Part shown: piece by piece, positions 18,102 through 26,180 of the stretch
How positions within the stretch are numbered: the first letter of the stretch is position 1
How the letters are laid out: every line of letters starts with the position of its first letter
From: Lentzea tibetensis
Lineage (GTDB): Bacteria > Actinomycetota > Actinomycetes > Mycobacteriales > Pseudonocardiaceae
Assembly: GCF_007845675.1 (NCBI RefSeq)
Contig: NZ_VOBR01000014.1
Location: 1 to 64,000 of the forward strand
Reading direction: 5' to 3'
Length of the DNA: 64,000 bases
The notes under the pieces: generated by a model
The model's input: only the letters and a program-made list of their open reading frames with translations
Told to the model about the DNA's origin: nothing
The model's database searches: none
Made by a program: the position numbers and the translations under genes

Positions 18102-18812
18102 CTACGCACCAACGGCCCCCCGGTAGGGGAGCTTCTCCAGCCCGTCGAGCTCGACGAACATCGGGTCCTCATCGTCGGCGTCCACCGGGATCGTGCCCGG
18201 ACGGACGTGGTGTTCGAAGCGCGGCAAGGGTGCTAACGCCGGAGCGTCCTCCTCTTCCTGCTCCTGCGCCGCCGGCTCGACGACGGTGGCCTCGACCACC
18301 GACGGCGGAGTCTCGACGCGCTGCGTCGGCACGCGACGGCGGCGCATCTGCTGCATGCGCGCGAGGCGGCGGGCGCGGATCTCCTCTTCGATCCGCACCT
18401 GCCGGCGCAGGTAGGTCAGGTAGCCGACCAGGAGCAGGTCGACGCCCGCGTGACCCCACCAGACCACCGCGTACAGGAGACCCGCGACCAGGCCCGACAC
18501 GATGGACGCGAACAGCAGGAACGCGACCACGCGACGCCGGAAGGCGTAGCGGGCCTGTGCGATCACAGCCGCCGTCTCGGGGTCGTAGCCGCCTCGGCCG
18601 GGCCGGAAGGGGCGCTCAGCGAAGGAGGCGTCGACGTCCGAGTCGTCCTCGAACTCGTCGAACTCTTCGTAGTCGTCGAACTCGGCGTCAGGCATGAGGT
18701 CGTAGTCCTCCTCCACGCTGCGCGCGTTTTCCTGGCGCTTGCGGGCCACCATGGGCACGAGGACGACCAACCAGGCGACAACCAGTGCAACGATGATCAG
18801 TGAGCTGGGCAT
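18102..18812 (-). CDS. glpR: Divisome membrane protein GlpR/SepX (Glp receptor)
   Basis: 236 aa. An N-terminal membrane segment (LIIVALVVAWLVVLVPMVA) is followed by an acidic cytoplasmic stretch (DDYEEFDEFEDDSDVD), two central hydrophobic segments (VVAFLLFASIVSGLVAGLLY, then VDLLLVGYLTYL), a basic helix and a long cytoplasmic tail. This matches GlpR of Corynebacterium (membrane receptor of the gephyrin-like protein Glp) and SepX of Streptomyces, which act in cell division. Gene order galU-glp-rimJ-glpR is that of the known locus and supports the call. ATG at 18812 behind GGGAGGTG. Confidence 0.88.
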   Translation of the reverse strand: MPSSLIIVALVVAWLVVLVPMVARKRQENARSVEEDYDLMPDAEFDDYEEFDEFEDDSDVDASFAERPFRPGRGGYDPETAAVIAQARYAFRRRVVAFLLFASIVSGLVAGLLYAVVWWGHAGVDLLLVGYLTYLRRQVRIEEEIRARRLARMQQMRRRRVPTQRVETPPSVVEATVVEPAAQEQEEEDAPALAPLPRFEHHVRPGTIPVDADDEDPMFVELDGLEKLPYRGAVGA

Positions 18813-18909
18813 CCCCGTTCACCTCCCCTGAACGCTAACCACGCTAGTCACAACAGTCACACCAGTGTCGGAGGCACGCCGAACGCGGTGCGTACCAAAG
18901 TGTGGTGTA

Positions 18910-18927
18910 TCACCCACTATTGGGTGA
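18910..18927. promoter_or_regulatory. Small palindrome between rimJ-type gene and glpR
   Basis: TCACCCA-CTAT-TGGGTGA, perfect 7-bp arms, about 28 bases after the acetyltransferase stop and 100 bases before glpR. It could be a weak terminator or an operator in the glpR promoter; sequence alone does not decide. Confidence 0.3.
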
Positions 18928-18954
18928 ACTGATTACTGCGCCCAGCCGTAGCCG

Positions 18955-19611
18955 TCAGGGAATTCGGGCCTCTCCGCGAGCGACCAAACGGCGCACTAGG
19001 CCGTCTGAGACCTCCTCGGCGGTGAGGGCGAAGCAGAGGTGGTCGCGCCACTGTCCTGCAACATCCAGATAACGCTTGAACAGGCCTTCTTCGCGGAACG
19101 ACGACTTCGTCAGCACCCGCAGGCTGGCCACGTTCTCCGGGCGGACGGTCGCTTCGACCCGGTGCAGACCACCCTCGGAGAACGCGTGGTCGGTGAGCAT
19201 GGCCACCGCGGCCGTCGCGACGCCGCCGCCCGCGCGGTCGGCCGCCACCCAGTAGCCGATCCAGGCTGAGCGCAGCGAGCCGCGGACGATGTTGCCAACG
19301 GTGATCTGACCGGCTAAGGCGCCGTCGACGGTGATCATGAACGGCAGCGCCTGGCCGCGGCGGGCCATGGCGCGCAGCGACGACCACTGGGCGGGCCAGG
19401 ACAGCACGGCGTTGCGCTCGGTCCAGCCCTCGGTGGCGGTCGGCTCCCAGTTCTCCAGGTACTCGCGGTCCCTGATGCGGATGCGCGACCACTGCGAGGC
19501 GTCGAACAACCGCGGGCCGCGCAGCGCGACGACGCCCGCGTTCACCTCGAGCGGGCCCAGGCGCGCAGGCCAGCCCGGATGACGTCCGGCTTCGGCGGCG
19601 AAAGCGCTCAT
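18955..19611 (-). CDS. GNAT N-acetyltransferase, RimJ/RimL type
   Basis: 218 aa. Complete GNAT domain with beta-alpha core and acetyl-CoA loop region (YWVAADRAGGGVATAAV; ENVASLRVLTKSSFREEG, then F.RYLDVAGQWRDH), as in ribosomal-protein N-terminal acetyltransferases RimJ/RimL. ATG at 19611 overlaps the glp stop as ATGA. It is the Rv0995 counterpart. In this conserved cluster it lies between the gephyrin-like scaffold and its receptor, so it may modify a division protein; that is speculation. Confidence 0.88.
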   Translation of the reverse strand: MSAFAAEAGRHPGWPARLGPLEVNAGVVALRGPRLFDASQWSRIRIRDREYLENWEPTATEGWTERNAVLSWPAQWSSLRAMARRGQALPFMITVDGALAGQITVGNIVRGSLRSAWIGYWVAADRAGGGVATAAVAMLTDHAFSEGGLHRVEATVRPENVASLRVLTKSSFREEGLFKRYLDVAGQWRDHLCFALTAEEVSDGLVRRLVARGEARIP

Positions 19612-20831
19612 CCGCGCTGAGCGAGGAAGCTGACCAGCACTTCCTCGCCAACGGACACGTCCGTGACGTCCTCGTCGATCATGATCAGGCAGTTCGCCTC
19701 CGCCAGCGAGGCGAGCAGGTGCGATCCGCCCGTGCCGAGCGGCTGCACCAGGTACTCGCCGTTGTCCGCGTCGCGCAGCAGCTGGCCGCGCAGGAAGCCG
19801 CGGCGTCCCTTGGTGGACGCGAGCGGCGAGAGCAGGCGGGCCGACACGGCCCTGCGGTACGGGTTCTTCTTCCCGAGCGCGGCCCTGATCAACGGCCTGA
19901 CCAGCACCTCGAACACGACCAGCGCGCTCATCGGGTTGGCCGGGAGCAGGAACGTCGGCACGGCGTCCGGGCCGAGCCGCCCGAAGCCCTGCGCCGAGCC
20001 GGGGTGCATCGCGATGCGCGTGCAGTCCAGGTCGCCGAGGTCGGCGAGCGCGGCCCTGACCTCGTCGCCGATCGCACCGCCGACGCCACCGGCGACGACG
20101 ACGATCTCGGACAGCAGCAGCCTGCCCTCGACGACCTCGCGCAGCCTGCGCGGGTCCGACGACTGGATGCCGACCCGGCTGACCTCGGCGCCCGCGTCAC
20201 GGGCGGCGGCGGCCAGCGCGTAGGAGTTGACGTCGTAGACCTGGCCCTGGCCTGGCGTGCGGTCGACGTCGACCAGCTCCTCGCCGATCGAGATCACCGA
20301 CACGCGCGGCCGGGGGTGGACGAGCACCTTGTTGCGCCCGACGGCGGCCAGCAGGCCCACCTGAGCAGCGCCGATGGACGCGCCGCGGCGCACGGCGACG
20401 TCACCGGTCTGCACGTCCTCGCCGGTGCGGCGGACGAAGCCCGCCGACGGCACGCCCCGGTTGACCGTCACCTTCGCGTGGTGGCCGTCGGTGTAGCCGA
20501 GCGGCACGACCGCGTCGGCCAGCGTGGGCAGCGGAGCACCGGTCGCGACCCGCACGGCCTGACCCGGCTGCAGCCTGCGCGGCTGCCTCGACCCGGCCGC
20601 GATCTCACCGACGACCGGCAGCTGCACCGCTTCGACGGAGGCGCGGCCGACGTCGACGCTGCGCACCGCGTAGCCGTCGACGGCGGCCTGGTCGAAGCCG
20701 GGCAACGCGCGCTCGGCGACGACCTCCTCCGCGCAGAGCAAGCCCTGCGACTCGGAGATCGCCACTCGCACCGGGGCGGGCCGCACCGCGGCACCGATCA
20801 CCCGAGCGAGTTGCTCGTCCACTGACCTCAT
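19608..20831 (-). CDS. glp: Gephyrin-like molybdotransferase-fold protein Glp (MoeA family)
   Basis: 407 aa with all MoeA domains. MoeA enzymes insert molybdenum into molybdopterin. In actinobacteria this locus paralogue (Glp, Rv0994/moeA1 position) works as a division scaffold bound by GlpR, and gene order here supports that role. Visible motifs: FDQAAVDGYAVRS, GAPLPTLADAVVPLG, ISIGEEL...GQVYDVNS, and VVAGGVGGAIGDEV where true MoeA usually reads TGG.S.GDxD. The altered GVGGAIGD may indicate reduced catalytic function. ATG 20831. Confidence 0.88.
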   Translation of the reverse strand: MRSVDEQLARVIGAAVRPAPVRVAISESQGLLCAEEVVAERALPGFDQAAVDGYAVRSVDVGRASVEAVQLPVVGEIAAGSRQPRRLQPGQAVRVATGAPLPTLADAVVPLGYTDGHHAKVTVNRGVPSAGFVRRTGEDVQTGDVAVRRGASIGAAQVGLLAAVGRNKVLVHPRPRVSVISIGEELVDVDRTPGQGQVYDVNSYALAAAARDAGAEVSRVGIQSSDPRRLREVVEGRLLLSEIVVVAGGVGGAIGDEVRAALADLGDLDCTRIAMHPGSAQGFGRLGPDAVPTFLLPANPMSALVVFEVLVRPLIRAALGKKNPYRRAVSARLLSPLASTKGRRGFLRGQLLRDADNGEYLVQPLGTGGSHLLASLAEANCLIMIDEDVTDVSVGEEVLVSFLAQRG

Positions 20832-20848
20832 GTCGTGAGTCCTCGCGC

Positions 20849-21733
20849 TCAGGAGTTGTCGAGGCGTTCCCGCAACCACTCGCGCAGGTCGGGCCCGTAC
20901 TCCGGGGTCTTGAGTGCGAAGTCAACCGCAGCGCGGAGGAAACCCCCGGGATTGCCGAGGTCGTGTCGCCCACCACGGTGAACGACTACGTGGACCGGGT
21001 GACCCTCCGCGATCAGCAGCGCGATGGCGTCGGTCAGCTGCAGCTCACCGCCCGCACCAGGGGTGATGCGCTTCAGCGCGTCGAAAACGGCCCGGTCGAG
21101 CAGGTAGCGGCCGGCCGCGGCGAACGTCGACGGCGCGTCCTCCGGCTTCGGCTTCTCCACCATTCCGACGACCTGCTTGACGTCGTCGTCACCCGTTTCA
21201 CGGACGTCGAACACGCCGTAAGCGGAGATCTGCTCGCGCGGGATGTCGAACGCCAGCAGGACGCTGCCGCCGTGCTGCTCGCGCACCTCGGCCATCCGCT
21301 TGAGCGCGCCGGTCGGCAGGATGATGTCGTCCGGCAGCAGGACCGCGACGGCCTCGTCCGCGCCGGTCAGGTTGCCCTCCGCGCAGCCGACGGCGTGGCC
21401 AAGCCCGAGCGCCTTCTCCTGGATCGCCGTCTCGGCGTGCAGCAGGTTCGGGGCCCGGCGGACCTTCGCCACGAGGTCGGACTTGCCACGCGCCTCGAGC
21501 GTCGCCTCGAGCTCCGGCTGCGGCCGGAAGTACTCGGCGACGGCCTCCTTGCCGGGCGACGTGACGATGATCAGCCTCGTCGCGCCCGCCTCGGCCGCCT
21601 CGGCCGCGACCAGCTCGATGCCGGGCGTGTCGACCACGGGCAGCAGTTCCTTCGGCACGGCCTTCGTGGTCGGGAGGAAACGGGTGCCCAGGCCGGCAGC
21701 GGGCACGATAGCGGTCTGGAAGGCGCTGCTCAT
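20849..21733 (-). CDS. galU: UTP-glucose-1-phosphate uridylyltransferase
   Basis: 294 aa nucleotidyltransferase making UDP-glucose for polysaccharide and glycolipid synthesis. Signature GLGTRFLPTTKAVPKEL lies at the N-terminus, with LPDDIIL and AYGVFDV, GMVEKPKPEDAPS further on. ATG 21733; a TAGCAT box ends 8 bases before it, suggesting a leaderless mRNA. Heads the galU-glp-rimJ-glpR unit (17 bases to glp). Divergent from the cyclo-ligase gene with only 38 bases between start codons. Confidence 0.95.
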   Translation of the reverse strand: MSSAFQTAIVPAAGLGTRFLPTTKAVPKELLPVVDTPGIELVAAEAAEAGATRLIIVTSPGKEAVAEYFRPQPELEATLEARGKSDLVAKVRRAPNLLHAETAIQEKALGLGHAVGCAEGNLTGADEAVAVLLPDDIILPTGALKRMAEVREQHGGSVLLAFDIPREQISAYGVFDVRETGDDDVKQVVGMVEKPKPEDAPSTFAAAGRYLLDRAVFDALKRITPGAGGELQLTDAIALLIAEGHPVHVVVHRGGRHDLGNPGGFLRAAVDFALKTPEYGPDLREWLRERLDNS

Positions 21734-21771
21734 GGGCAGCGATGCTAACGACTTACCTAGGGTTACCCACC

Positions 21772-22338
21772 ATGACGTCCGATCTTCGTGACCGGAAAGC
21801 CACCGAGCGTGCACGTCTGCTCGCCGCCCGCCGCGCCGTGCCACCTGACGTGCGCGCCGCCGAAGCCGCCGCGCTCGCCCGGCACGTCGCTGAGCTGGAC
21901 GTTCCCGGTGATCAGACGATCTGCGCGTTCCTGCCGGTCGGCTCGGAACCGGGTTCTGTCGAGATGCTGACGGGACTGCGCTGCCGGGTGCTGCTGCCGG
22001 TCGTGGTGGGCGCGGCGCCGCTGGAGTGGGCCGAGTTCACCGGTGCCGACGGGCTGCGCCCCGGCCCGCACAGACTGCTCGAACCGTCCGGTCCGCGGCT
22101 CGGCGTGACGGCCATCGCGTCGGCGGCGCTCGTGCTGGTGCCCGCGCTGGCCGTGGACCGGTCCGGCGTGCGGCTCGGGAAGGGCGCCGGGCACTACGAC
22201 AGGTCGTTGCCGCTGGTCCAGGCGCCGCTGATCGCCGTGATCAGGGATTCCGAGTTCGTCGCGGAGCTGCCCGGCGAGGAGCACGACATTCGGATGAACG
22301 CCGTGCTGACCCCCTCGGTCGGTCTCCGCCTGCTGTGA
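21772..22338 (+). CDS. 5-formyltetrahydrofolate cyclo-ligase
   Basis: 188 aa folate enzyme (5,10-methenyl-THF synthetase) converting 5-formyl-THF with ATP. Motifs: RLLAARRAVPPD near the N-terminus, ICAFLPVGSEPGS, and the phosphate-binding VDRSGVRLGKGAGHYDR. ATG 21772; TAGGGT ends 8 bases upstream, so the mRNA is probably leaderless. Counterpart of Rv0992c, in the same position relative to galU and the zinc-ribbon gene. Confidence 0.93.
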   Translation: MTSDLRDRKATERARLLAARRAVPPDVRAAEAAALARHVAELDVPGDQTICAFLPVGSEPGSVEMLTGLRCRVLLPVVVGAAPLEWAEFTGADGLRPGPHRLLEPSGPRLGVTAIASAALVLVPALAVDRSGVRLGKGAGHYDRSLPLVQAPLIAVIRDSEFVAELPGEEHDIRMNAVLTPSVGLRLL

Positions 22339-22353
22339 CTTCGACCAGTGCTG

Positions 22354-22415
22354 TTTGCGCTCCGGGAAGGTCCTGGCGCAAAATCGTGTTGGCACTCACA
22401 TCGGCCGAGTGCCAG
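22354..22415 (+). promoter_or_regulatory. CIRCE (HrcA operator) preceded by a hairpin
   Basis: TTGGCACTC-N9-GAGTGCCAG at 22389-22415 matches the CIRCE consensus TTAGCACTC-N9-GAGTGCTAA at 15 of 18 arm positions, with exactly 9 spacer bases. It ends 18 bases before the zinc-ribbon gene start. Just upstream a hairpin (TTTGCGC/GCGCAAA, 22354-22382) may terminate the cyclo-ligase transcript. HrcA is the heat-shock repressor of groE genes. Confidence 0.85.
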
Positions 22416-22433
22416 ACAGAGGAGCGAAGTCCA

Positions 22434-22742
22434 GTGCCTACGTACCAGTACGCCTGCACCGCGTGTGAGCACCGGTTCGAGGCTGTGCAGTCGTTCAGCG
22501 ACGCCTCCCTCACCGAGTGCCCCGAGTGCGCGGGCAAGCTGCGCAAGCTCTTCGGCGCCGTCGGCGTGGTCTTCAAGGGCAGCGGTTTCTACCGCACGGA
22601 CAGCCGGTCGTCGAGCAAGAGCCCTGCTTCCACGGGCTCTTCGGCCACCGAGTCGAAGCCGGCCGCGGCCAAGACCGAGTCGAAGCCGAAGTCGGAGACG
22701 AAGTCCGAGTCGAAGAGCGCGCCCGCCGCCAAGGCCTCCTGA
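22434..22742 (+). CDS. FmdB-family zinc-ribbon protein (Ruc/Rv0991c-like chaperone)
   Basis: 102 aa. N-terminal zinc ribbon with CTAC and CPEC Cys pairs (residues about 9-35), then a hydrophobic FGAVGVVFKGSGFYRTD stretch typical of FmdB, and a long Ser/Lys/Glu/Ala-rich disordered tail. The M. tuberculosis counterpart Rv0991c (Ruc) is an HrcA-regulated, redox-controlled chaperone that cooperates with DnaK. The CIRCE element here and identical synteny support the same role. GTG 22434 behind GAGGAG at 9 bases. Confidence 0.85.
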   Translation: MPTYQYACTACEHRFEAVQSFSDASLTECPECAGKLRKLFGAVGVVFKGSGFYRTDSRSSSKSPASTGSSATESKPAAAKTESKPKSETKSESKSAPAAKAS

Positions 22743-22804
22743 GTTGTCCACAGCCTGAGCTGTTGCTCGGTTCATGCCCCTGACGCGCCCCTAGCGTCGG
22801 GGGC

Positions 22805-23365
22805 ATGAGTCTTTCCGGCACCCCTGCGGACCGCATCCGCTCGCTGCTCCGCTTCCGCCCCACGCACCCCGCCCGCCTGCGCAAACTCGTCGCCGGTGCG
22901 TTGGTGCTGACAGCGATCACCCTGGGCTTCTGGCCCGACGACGGGCATCCCGTGGTCACCGCCGCCCGCGACCTGCCGCCCGGCGCTGTTCTTTCGCCGA
23001 ACGATCTGCGGGTCGTGTCGTTCAACAACCCCCTGGTCGGATCGTTCAACAATCCCGCGGTTCTCCAGGGTCGCTCGTTGAACAGTCCGGCAAGAGCGGG
23101 CGAGCCGGTCACGGACGTCCACCTCGCGGCCACAGAACCAGGATCGGCCGCGGTGGCCGTGAAGCTGGCCGACGCGAGCCTGACGGGCTTGGTCAGGCCG
23201 GGCAGCAGGGTCGACGTCGTCAGCAAGGACGGCCAGACGCTCGCCGAGAACGCCGTGGTCCGCGAGACGCGGGACGAGGTCGTGGTGGTGGCGTTGCCGA
23301 GACGCAACGCAACACGACTAGCCGCGCTCTCACTGGAACAAGCGGTAGCCGTTACTCTCCGCTAG
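22805..23365 (+). CDS. SAF-domain (CpaB/RcpC-like) membrane-anchored protein
   Basis: 186 aa. Basic N-terminus, one membrane segment (KLVAGALVLTAITLGFW), then a SAF/CpaB-like domain (AARDLPPGAVLSPNDLRVVSF...GRSLNSPARAGEPVT) and a second beta domain (VRPGSRVDVVSKDG). CpaB proteins help assemble Flp pili, but no pilus genes are nearby; it fills the Rv0990c position. The sequence contains an in-frame duplication, VVSFNNPLVGSFNNP (near 23017-23056). ATG 22805 follows TAGCGT by 7 bases (leaderless). A DnaA-box-like TTGTCCACA lies at 22744-22752. Confidence 0.8.
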   Translation: MSLSGTPADRIRSLLRFRPTHPARLRKLVAGALVLTAITLGFWPDDGHPVVTAARDLPPGAVLSPNDLRVVSFNNPLVGSFNNPAVLQGRSLNSPARAGEPVTDVHLAATEPGSAAVAVKLADASLTGLVRPGSRVDVVSKDGQTLAENAVVRETRDEVVVVALPRRNATRLAALSLEQAVAVTLR

Positions 23366-23398
23366 CCCCCCGGTAGTCAACTGCACAGGAGTACGGCT

Positions 23399-23800
23399 GT
23401 GATCAAGGGATTCAAAGACTTCCTGATGCGCGGGAACGTCATCGACCTGGCCGTGGCCGTGGTCATCGGCGCGGCGTTCGGCGCGATCGTCACCGCGTTC
23501 ACGTCGAACATCATCAACCCGATCATCGCGGCACTCGGCGGCTCGAACGTCAAGGGCCTCGCGGTCACCCTGGTCGACGGCAACGACAAGTCGACCATCG
23601 ACTTCGGTGCGCTGATCACCGCGGCCATCAACTTCGTGATCGTCGCCGCCGTCATCTACTTCGTGTTCGTCATGCCGATGAACATCGTCAAGGAGCGGCG
23701 CAAGCGCGGCGAGGAGGTCGGTCCGTCCGAGCCGACGGACGTCGAGCTGCTCATCGAGATCCGCGACCTGCTCGCGTCGCAGCAGAGGTCGAGGGACTAG
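23399..23800 (+). CDS. mscL: Large-conductance mechanosensitive channel MscL
   Basis: 133 aa. Two membrane helices: TM1 VIDLAVAVVIGAAFGAIVTA and TM2 around INFVIVAAVIYFVFVMPMN, with the N-terminal amphipathic helix (IKGFKDFLMRGN) and a C-terminal bundle helix. Opens under membrane tension in hypo-osmotic shock. GTG 23399 behind CAGGAG at 8 bases. Same place as Rv0985c. Confidence 0.96.
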   Translation: MIKGFKDFLMRGNVIDLAVAVVIGAAFGAIVTAFTSNIINPIIAALGGSNVKGLAVTLVDGNDKSTIDFGALITAAINFVIVAAVIYFVFVMPMNIVKERRKRGEEVGPSEPTDVELLIEIRDLLASQQRSRD

Positions 23801-23983
23801 CTAGCCGCCGTGGTGCGGCGGGCGGTTCTCCCGGTACCAGGACTCGCGGTCGGGTTCGGCATCCGAACCGCGTTCGTCCGACGTGGTCTCCGGGAGGACG
23901 TCGCCGAACACCTCGGCCAACCGGCGACGACGCGCGATCGCGTCGTCGTCGGCCGGCTGGGGCTGGTCACTACTCTTCGTCAA
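23801..23983 (-). CDS. Small acidic protein of unknown function
   Basis: 60 aa, no membrane segment. The C-terminus SWYRENRPPHHGG resembles the end of small conserved actinobacterial proteins found beside mog/moaB genes (from memory; not verified). TTG start at 23983 overlaps the mog stop by 14 bases, consistent with coupled translation; the ribosome site is weak. Its stop abuts the mscL stop tail-to-tail. Confidence 0.5.
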   Translation of the reverse strand: MTKSSDQPQPADDDAIARRRRLAEVFGDVLPETTSDERGSDAEPDRESWYRENRPPHHGG

Positions 23984-24470
23984 GACCGGACAGCTGTTCG
24001 ATGACGTAGGGCACCAGTGACGAGAGGGTCGCCATGCCGTCGCGGACGGCGGAGCGCGACCCCGCGAGGTTCACCACGAGGGTGCTACCCGAGACACCGA
24101 CGAGTCCACGCGAGATTCCCGCGTCGACAGCACCCGCGGCGAGACCGGAGGCACGCAGTGCCTCGGCGATGCCGTGGATCGGGCGGTCGAGCACGCCCTG
24201 TGTGGCGTCCGGAGTGACGTCACGCGGCGAGACGCCGGTGCCGCCAACCGTCACCACGAGGTCGACGCCACCGATGACGGCCGTGTTGAGCGCGGCCCGG
24301 ATGTCGACCACCTCACCCTCGACCGCGACGGTGCCGTCGACGATGAAGCCTGCTTCCTCGAGCAGTTCGGTGACGAGTGGGCCTGAGTTGTCGTCCTGCT
24401 CGCCGTGCGCCACCCGGTCGTCGACGATGACGACCAGGGCGCGTCCGAGGCGCTGCGCGCTGCGTTCCAT
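23970..24470 (-). CDS. MogA/MoaB family molybdenum cofactor protein
   Basis: 166 aa with the molybdopterin-binding fold: VVIVDDRVAHGEQDDNSGPL, VVTVGGTGVSPRDVTPDAT (the GGTG loop) and LVNLAGSRSAVRDG. Family members adenylylate molybdopterin; the M. tuberculosis gene in this place is moaB2 (Rv0984). ATG 24470, six bases after the histidine kinase stop, so it is in the same operon as the two-component system. Confidence 0.88.
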   Translation of the reverse strand: MERSAQRLGRALVVIVDDRVAHGEQDDNSGPLVTELLEEAGFIVDGTVAVEGEVVDIRAALNTAVIGGVDLVVTVGGTGVSPRDVTPDATQGVLDRPIHGIAEALRASGLAAGAVDAGISRGLVGVSGSTLVVNLAGSRSAVRDGMATLSSLVPYVIEQLSGLDEE

Positions 24471-24475
24471 ACCGA

Positions 24476-25375
24476 TCACCGTAGCGGGAGGCGCACTTCG
24501 AAGCGGCAGCCAGGACCGTGGTTGCGCGCCGCGATGCGCCCGTGGTGCGCTTCGACGAGCCCGCGCGCGATGGCGAGGCCCAGTCCCGCACCGGACGGAT
24601 TGCGGGTGGGACTGCCGCGAAAGGCCACTTCGAACACCTGCGGCAGGTCGTTCTCGGGGATTCCTCCGCACCCGTCGTCCACACGCACCAGTGCGTCGGC
24701 GCCGTCCACTTCGACGTGGACGGCGACCGTCCCGTCCGGAGGTGTGTGGCGGATCGCATTGGACACGAGGTTCCGCACGACCCTCATCAGCTCGGGGTCG
24801 CTGCCGTGGACGACGGGCCACGTGTGCGCCTCGGCGACGAGCCGGACGCCCTTCAGCTGCGCCACAGGGGCCTCGGACGCCACGACGTCGCTGACGACGT
24901 CCGCCAGCGGCACGTCGGACAGCGTCAGCCGCAGCGCGCCCGCGGTGATGCGGGACAGCTCGAACAGGTCGTCGACCATCTTCGCCAGGTGCTCGGCCTC
25001 GACGCTGATCTGCTTCGCGTAGGTGGCGACCTCGCCCGGCTGGTGCACGACGCCGTCCGCGAGCGCCTCGGTCATGGCCCTGATGCCGGCGAGCGGTGTG
25101 CGCAAGTCGTGGCTCATCCACGCGACGAGCTGCCTGCGCGCCGCCTCGGCCTCGCGCTCCCACACGCTGCGCCGCGCGACGGCCCGGCCGAACACCACCG
25201 CCATCGGCACGGTGACGAGGCTGACGAGCGCGCAGATGATCAGCGTCGTGGTGAGCACCGGGGTGAACATGAACCCGCTGACCGCGAGCACCCCGCCGAC
25301 GGTGGCCAGCACCGGCACGATGACCATCACGGTCATCACGCTGGTGAGACTGATCTTGCTCAGTCTGTTGAACAT
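24476..25375 (-). CDS. Two-component sensor histidine kinase
   Basis: 299 aa. Two membrane helices (about residues 10-35 and 40-62) with almost no extracellular loop, so it probably senses in the membrane. Then a HAMP-less linker, DHp with H-box [12 protein letters not shown], and HATPase boxes N (NLVSNAIRH), G1 (VDDGCGGI) and G2 ([12 protein letters not shown]). ATG 25375 overlaps the regulator gene by 16 bases. Lacks the large sensor loop of MprB, although it occupies the mprB-like place next to pepD/mog. Confidence 0.88.
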   Translation of the reverse strand: MFNRLSKISLTSVMTVMVIVPVLATVGGVLAVSGFMFTPVLTTTLIICALVSLVTVPMAVVFGRAVARRSVWEREAEAARRQLVAWMSHDLRTPLAGIRAMTEALADGVVHQPGEVATYAKQISVEAEHLAKMVDDLFELSRITAGALRLTLSDVPLADVVSDVVASEAPVAQLKGVRLVAEAHTWPVVHGSDPELMRVVRNLVSNAIRHTPPDGTVAVHVEVDGADALVRVDDGCGGIPENDLPQVFEVAFRGSPTRNPSGAGLGLAIARGLVEAHHGRIAARNHGPGCRFEVRLPLR

Positions 25376-26040
25376 CGGTCGTACCGGTAGCCGACGCCCC
25401 ACACCGTGCTGATCCGCATCGGGTGCGCGGCGTCGTTCTCGATCTTCTCGCGCAACCGTCGCACGTGGACGGTCACAGTGGACTGATCGCCGAACTGCCA
25501 GCCCCACACCCGTTCCAGGAGCTCGGCGCGGTTGAACGCCTTGCCGGGGTTGGAGATGAAGAACGCGAGGAGGTCGAACTCGCGCGTGGTCAGGGAGAGC
25601 TCGTGCCCGTCGAGCGTCGCGGTGTGCGCGCCGACGTCGAGCTTCAGGCCGCCGTCGGTGAGCTCGCGGACCTCCGGCGCCTTGCGGTTGGCACGTCGCA
25701 GGATCGACCCGACGCGCAACGCCAGCTCGCGCGGGCTGAACGGTTTGGTGACGTAGTCGTCCGCGCCGAGCTGGAGTCCCGCGATGCGGTCCTCCTCCTC
25801 GCCGAGCGCGGTCAGCATGACGACCGGAACGGTGTTGTTCAGCCTGCGGCAGACCTCCAGCCCGTCGATGCCAGGCAGCATCAGGTCGAGCACGACGAGG
25901 TCCGGCGGCTGCCGGCGCACCGACCTCAGCGCGTGCTCCCCGTCGCCTGCGAGCTCGACCTCGTAGCCCGCGTGCTCCAGATACCTGCGCACGACGTCGC
26001 GCACCGTCGTGTCGTCGTCGACGACCAGCACCCTCTCCAC
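25360..26040 (-). CDS. OmpR-family response regulator
   Basis: 226 aa. Receiver domain with acidic pocket VVDDD, phospho-acceptor Asp in [11 protein letters not shown] in VVMLTALG and K in DYVTKPF. The C-terminal winged helix contains [12 protein letters not shown] and [16 protein letters not shown] 26040 is preferred because TAACTT (26048-26053, leftward) ends 7 bases before it (leaderless); a TTG at 26049 is in frame. Partner kinase overlaps downstream. Confidence 0.92.
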   Translation of the reverse strand: MERVLVVDDDTTVRDVVRRYLEHAGYEVELAGDGEHALRSVRRQPPDLVVLDLMLPGIDGLEVCRRLNNTVPVVMLTALGEEEDRIAGLQLGADDYVTKPFSPRELALRVGSILRRANRKAPEVRELTDGGLKLDVGAHTATLDGHELSLTTREFDLLAFFISNPGKAFNRAELLERVWGWQFGDQSTVTVHVRRLREKIENDAAHPMRISTVWGVGYRYDRCSTD

Positions 26041-26180
26041 ACGGACCAAGTTAGGCCACGCGTGCGGGGCCGGCCGAATTCCGTCACCAGCCCGTAAGAA
26101 GCGGAAGCCGCACCTGCGGGCACAGGTGCGGCTCCCGGTCGCATGCCCGGCCGGACGGCGGTCGGCCGAGCATCCCCCGA

